Source of the DNA: Saccharococcus thermophilus
GTDB lineage: Bacteria > Bacillota > Bacilli > Bacillales > Anoxybacillaceae
Length of the DNA: 64,000 nucleotides
Assembly (NCBI RefSeq): GCF_011761475.1
Contig: NZ_JAASRS010000001.1
Span: 1,054,001-1,118,000 of the forward strand
Direction of reading: 5' to 3'
Shown here: piece by piece, positions 60,539-64,000 of the stretch
Layout of the letters: the number at the start of each line of letters is the position of its first letter
Numbering within the stretch: position 1 is the stretch's first letter
The notes under the pieces: generated by a model
Told to the model about the DNA's origin: nothing
Databases searched by the model: none
The model's input: the letters and a program-made list of their open reading frames with translations, nothing else
Made by a program: the position numbers and the translations under genes

Positions 60539-61423
60539 ATGTTTCCCAATGCATTCAAATACGAAGCACCGACATCTGTCGACGAAGCCATTCGCTTAAT
60601 GGATGAGTATGGCTATGACGGCAAAGTATTGGCGGGCGGCCAAAGTTTATTGCCAATGATGAAGTTACGGGTCGCGGCTCCCGCTGTAATTATTGATATT
60701 AATAAACTCGATGAGCTTAAAGGATGGAGTAAAGTCAACGGGAAATTACGGATCGGTGCGGTGACACGTCAAGCTGAGTTGGAGCATGCGACAGAACTCC
60801 GCGAACAATTTCCGCTTCTGTCTCGCACTGCCCGCTGGGTTGCAGATCCATTGGTTCGCAACCTCGGAACGGTTGTCGGTTCGCTCGTTCACGCAGATCC
60901 TGCCTCAGATTGGGGGACTGCAATGCTTGCCCTAAATGCGGTGGTGGAAGCACGAGGACCGAAGGGAGAACGGTTGATTCCTATTGACGAGTTTTTAGTG
61001 GATACATTTACCACAGCGCTGGATGAAAACGAACTTGCCGTTGCGTTGCACTTGCCAATTCCAACTAAACCAGTGGCTGCCCGCTATATGAAGCTCAAAC
61101 GTAAAGCTGGCGATTTCGCAATTGCAGGGCTGGCTGTACAAGTCGCTGTTGACAATGATGGCCGCGTGTCTGAGGCAGGCATCGGCATATGCAATTGCGG
61201 GCCGATCCCTTTGCGAGCTGTTAAGGCAGAAGAGGCTCTCATCGGAGAACGTCTGACAGCGAAGACGATTGAGAACGTATCAAAGCTTGTTCCGGAAGAG
61301 GCGGAGCCTGTTGATGATCTACGGGGCAGTGCAGACTATAAGAAGGATCTTTTACGTGTGTTTGCTGCACGCGCACTCCGCGAAATCGCGGAAGAGTTGC
61401 ATGGAAAGGTGGAGGTCCAATGA
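60539..61423 (+). CDS. coxM: carbon monoxide dehydrogenase FAD-binding medium subunit CoxM
   Basis: A 294-residue FAD subunit of the xanthine oxidase family, passing electrons from the iron-sulphur clusters to the respiratory chain. FAD-binding motifs are [15 protein letters not shown] and [17 protein letters not shown]; the CO dehydrogenase flavoprotein C-terminal domain starts near residue 180. The ATG follows AAAAGGGGG. It is the first gene of coxMSL and overlaps coxS by four bases. Confidence 0.93.
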   Translation: MFPNAFKYEAPTSVDEAIRLMDEYGYDGKVLAGGQSLLPMMKLRVAAPAVIIDINKLDELKGWSKVNGKLRIGAVTRQAELEHATELREQFPLLSRTARWVADPLVRNLGTVVGSLVHADPASDWGTAMLALNAVVEARGPKGERLIPIDEFLVDTFTTALDENELAVALHLPIPTKPVAARYMKLKRKAGDFAIAGLAVQVAVDNDGRVSEAGIGICNCGPIPLRAVKAEEALIGERLTAKTIENVSKLVPEEAEPVDDLRGSADYKKDLLRVFAARALREIAEELHGKVEVQ

Positions 61424-61929
61424 AGATCCGTGTCAAGGTTAATGGGCAACTGTACGAATCAGATGTTGAGCCACGTACGTTGTTGGCTTATTACCTGCGT
61501 GATGAACTAAAACTAACGGGTACGCATATCGGTTGTGATACAACCAGCTGTGGTGCTTGTACAGTGTTGTTGGACGGGAAAGCCGTCAAGTCGTGCACCG
61601 TACTTGCTGTGCAAGCGGATGGGCGTGAGGTGTTGACGGTCGAAGGATTGGAAAAAGACGGTGAAATGCATCCGTTGCAGAAAGCATTTTGGGAGGAACA
61701 TGCCCTGCAGTGTGGCTACTGTACACCAGGTATGCTAATGTCTTCCTACGCACTGCTTAAGGAAAATCCAGCGCCGACTGAGGAGCAAATTCGCGAGGGA
61801 CTTTCGGGCAATATTTGCCGCTGTACAGGATATGTGAATATCGTGAAGGCTGTCAAGTCCGCCGCCCGCAAAATGGCGACTCAAGAATCATTAGAGGAGG
61901 TGGCCACAAGTGGCACTTCAACAGACTGA
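61420..61929 (+). CDS. coxS: carbon monoxide dehydrogenase [2Fe-2S] small subunit CoxS
   Basis: A 169-residue protein with two [2Fe-2S] clusters. The plant ferredoxin-type set is in [16 protein letters not shown] and SCT. The helical second set is in [10 protein letters not shown] and [13 protein letters not shown]. It links the molybdenum site of CoxL to the flavin of CoxM. It overlaps coxM by four bases and coxL by twenty. Confidence 0.95.
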   Translation: MKIRVKVNGQLYESDVEPRTLLAYYLRDELKLTGTHIGCDTTSCGACTVLLDGKAVKSCTVLAVQADGREVLTVEGLEKDGEMHPLQKAFWEEHALQCGYCTPGMLMSSYALLKENPAPTEEQIREGLSGNICRCTGYVNIVKAVKSAARKMATQESLEEVATSGTSTD

Positions 61930-64000
61930 GTTGCGTCCAATGGGTAAATCGATTGCCCGTAAAGAGGATCCGCGGTTTCTTCGCGGGAAAGGTCGCTACG
62001 TGGATGATGTAATTCTGCCGAATATGCTTTATATGGCAATTTTACGCAGTCCGTACGCACATGCCCGCATTCGTCGAATCGATACGTCAGCTGCATTGGC
62101 CGCGCCCGGCGTCAAATTGGTGCTCACAGGTGAAGATCTGGCCAAAATGAACCTTGCATGGATGCCGACTTTGAATGGCGACCAACAGATGGTGTTGGCC
62201 GTGGACAAGGTTCTGTTTCAGTACCAAGAAGTCGCCGCCGTCGTTGCGGAGACGCGCGCCCAAGCGGAAGACGCTCTGCAGTTGATCGAAGTCGATTACG
62301 AGCCATTGCCGGTTGTGGTGGATCCGTTCAAGGCGCTTGAGCCGGATGCTCCTATCCTCCGTGAAGATCGGGAGAAAAAGTCGAACCACATCTGGCACTG
62401 GGAGTCGGGAGATCGAGAAGAAACAGAGAACGTCTTTCGTGATGCACCGGTTGTCGTCAAGCAAGATGTGCGCTTCCAGCGTGTCCATCCTTCGCCGCTT
62501 GAGCCGTGTGGATGTGTCGCTGATTACAATACGGTAACAGGTCGGTTGACGTTTTATGTTACTTCCCAAGCGCCTCATGTCCATCGGACCGTGATCGCGA
62601 TGTTAAGCGGTATTCCTGAACATCAGATTCGCGTTATTTCGCCTGATATTGGCGGAGGTTTTGGGAACAAAGTTGGTGTCTATCCGGGATACGTCATTGC
62701 GATTGCTGCTTCGGTGAAGTTAGGTGTGCCTGTTAAATGGATTGAAACGAGAACAGAAAATATCGCGAGCACTTCGTTCGCGCGCGACTTCCACATGACG
62801 TGCGAGATTGCTGCGCGCGAGGATGGCAAAGTGTTGGGATTGCGGGTGAAAACTATCGCCGACCATGGTGCCTTTGACGCGGCGGCTAATCCGACCAAAT
62901 TTCCGGCTGGTCTGTTCAACATTGTGACAGGTTCGTATGATTTCAAGGCCGCATTCGTCGAAGTGGATGCCGTTTATACTAACAAGGCTCCTGGTGGTGT
63001 TGCATACCGCTGTTCCTTCCGTGTCACAGAAGCAGCGTACCTGATTGAACGGACAATGGACGTACTGGCGCAAAGGTTGAAGATCGATCCGGCCGAACTG
63101 CGCTTCCGTAATTTCATTCGCAAGGACCAGTTCCCATACAAATCTCCGACCGGATGGGTGTACGACAGCGGAGATTACGAAAAAACGTTGAAACTTGCCT
63201 TAGAACGGATTGGGTATGACGAATTGCGAAAAGAACAGGCAGAGAAACGAGCCCGCGGTGAATTCATGGGTATTGGCATCTCCACTTTTACGGAGATTGT
63301 CGGTGGAGGGCCAAAAAATACATTCGATATTCTCGGAATCAAGATGTTCGACAGCGCGGAGATCCGCATCCATCCAACTGGAAAGGTGATTGCACGGCTC
63401 GGTGTGCGGCACCAAGGCCAAGGGCATGAGACGACATTCGCCCAAATCATCGCCGAAGAGCTCGGATTGAGTGCGGATGATGTGTTGATTGAGGAAGGAG
63501 ATACTGATACCGCCCCTTATGGATTAGGCACGTACGCCAGCCGCTCTACGCCGACGGCGGGTGCTGCTGCAGCGCTCTGCGCGCGCAGAATTCGCGAAAA
63601 GGCACGCAAAATCGCCGCACATCTGCTAGAAGTCGGTGAAGATGACGTTGTATGGGACGGCACCGCCTTTTCCGCAAAAGGTTTGCCGGGGAAATCGGTG
63701 ACGATGAAAGATGTTGCTTTTGCCGCTTACACGGATGTGCCTGAAGGCGTGGAGCCTGGTTTGGAAGCGACTTACTACTACGATCCTCCGAACCTCACTT
63801 TCCCTCACGGGGCTTACATCGCGGTGGTCGATATCGACAAGGGAACGGGAGCTGTCAAAGTGCGGCGGTTCTTGGCTGTTGACGATTGCGGCAATGTGAT
63901 CAATCCGATGATCGTTGAGGGACAGGTACACGGGGGACTCACGGAAGGGTTTGCCATTGCGTTCATGCAAGATATTCCGTACGATTCGAACGGTAACTGT
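61910..64000 (+). CDS. coxL: form I aerobic carbon monoxide dehydrogenase large subunit CoxL (partial)
   Basis: The GTG at 61910, behind GAGGAGG and inside coxS, opens a frame that runs off the right edge (697 residues seen of roughly 800). It carries the molybdopterin-cytosine dinucleotide site: [24 protein letters not shown] and the Mo-pocket segments. At 63002-63022 the active-site loop reads AYRCSFR, with Cys368 matching the copper-binding cysteine of form I CoxL. Form II enzymes have AYRGAGR. CO oxidation to CO2 is therefore the best prediction. Maturation genes (coxDEFG) would lie beyond the window. Confidence 0.93.
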   Translation, partial: MALQQTELRPMGKSIARKEDPRFLRGKGRYVDDVILPNMLYMAILRSPYAHARIRRIDTSAALAAPGVKLVLTGEDLAKMNLAWMPTLNGDQQMVLAVDKVLFQYQEVAAVVAETRAQAEDALQLIEVDYEPLPVVVDPFKALEPDAPILREDREKKSNHIWHWESGDREETENVFRDAPVVVKQDVRFQRVHPSPLEPCGCVADYNTVTGRLTFYVTSQAPHVHRTVIAMLSGIPEHQIRVISPDIGGGFGNKVGVYPGYVIAIAASVKLGVPVKWIETRTENIASTSFARDFHMTCEIAAREDGKVLGLRVKTIADHGAFDAAANPTKFPAGLFNIVTGSYDFKAAFVEVDAVYTNKAPGGVAYRCSFRVTEAAYLIERTMDVLAQRLKIDPAELRFRNFIRKDQFPYKSPTGWVYDSGDYEKTLKLALERIGYDELRKEQAEKRARGEFMGIGISTFTEIVGGGPKNTFDILGIKMFDSAEIRIHPTGKVIARLGVRHQGQGHETTFAQIIAEELGLSADDVLIEEGDTDTAPYGLGTYASRSTPTAGAAAALCARRIREKARKIAAHLLEVGEDDVVWDGTAFSAKGLPGKSVTMKDVAFAAYTDVPEGVEPGLEATYYYDPPNLTFPHGAYIAVVDIDKGTGAVKVRRFLAVDDCGNVINPMIVEGQVHGGLTEGFAIAFMQDIPYDSNGNC

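Noticed and set aside
60307-60606. 99-residue plus-strand frame overlapping coxM
   Set aside because: Runs into coxM in another frame and has no start signal.
1-64000. CRISPR array, tRNA or rRNA gene
   Set aside because: No regular repeat-spacer pattern, cloverleaf or rRNA sequence was noticed while reading; the hairpins seen are terminators, riboswitch parts or element ends.

Overview
The window reads as chromosome of a thermophilic Bacillaceae of the Geobacillus/Parageobacillus type. The reasons are B. subtilis-like gene order, many TTG/GTG starts behind strong purine-rich ribosome binding sites, moderate GC, spore-type microproteins, and insertion sequences of kinds common in that group. 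No rRNA, tRNA or CRISPR array was seen.

Layout. Positions 1-9402 hold the 3' part of an anaerobic (early-cobalt) cobalamin operon, cbiD(partial)-cbiET-cbiL-cbiF-cbiG-cbiA-cbiP-cobT-cobA-cobO. The genes overlap or nearly touch, and a terminator follows cobO. Positions 9413-14117 hold small or decayed genes: a DUF3892 protein, a methyltransferase, a YjcZ remnant with an in-frame stop, metA on the minus strand, and a truncated formate-tetrahydrofolate ligase pseudogene. Positions 14130-32059 follow the B. subtilis metA-bsaA-ypgR-brxA-ypjP-thyA-dfrA-ilvA-ypmP-ypmQ-ypmR-ypmS neighbourhood. Two complete insertion sequences interrupt it: an IS982-family element with a perfect 8-bp target duplication, and an IS1634-like element lying just before thyA. 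A secreted Pro-Pro endopeptidase/lethal-factor-like protease sits beside ypjP.

Positions 32086-45162 carry an rRNA methyltransferase, plsY, two OsmC proteins, a secreted 5'-nucleotidase, pepT, an FMN riboswitch with ribU, a YuiH-like molybdoenzyme, and a run of broken genes (GNAT, NUDIX, GNAT remnant, DinB). Positions 45240-48382 hold the densest accessory signals. There is a type I toxin-antitoxin locus (29-aa holin-like toxin with a sequestered ribosome binding site and a convergent antisense promoter). Next to it a TnpB-only IS605-type element interrupts an SDR-family gene; its TnpB-like protein has His where RuvC-III normally has Asp, and its 3' end looks like a guide (omega) RNA. A second copy of the antitoxin-RNA half of the toxin locus, without the toxin gene, lies at 52843-52970 behind the ABC1-kinase gene.

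Positions 53337-59218 are cydABCD (cytochrome bd oxidase and its thiol exporter), preceded by an imperfect ~113-bp tandem duplication of the cydA leader. The window ends in a coxMSL operon (60539 to the edge). Its large subunit carries the AYRCSFR loop of form I aerobic carbon monoxide dehydrogenase, so the cell may feed electrons from CO into respiration.
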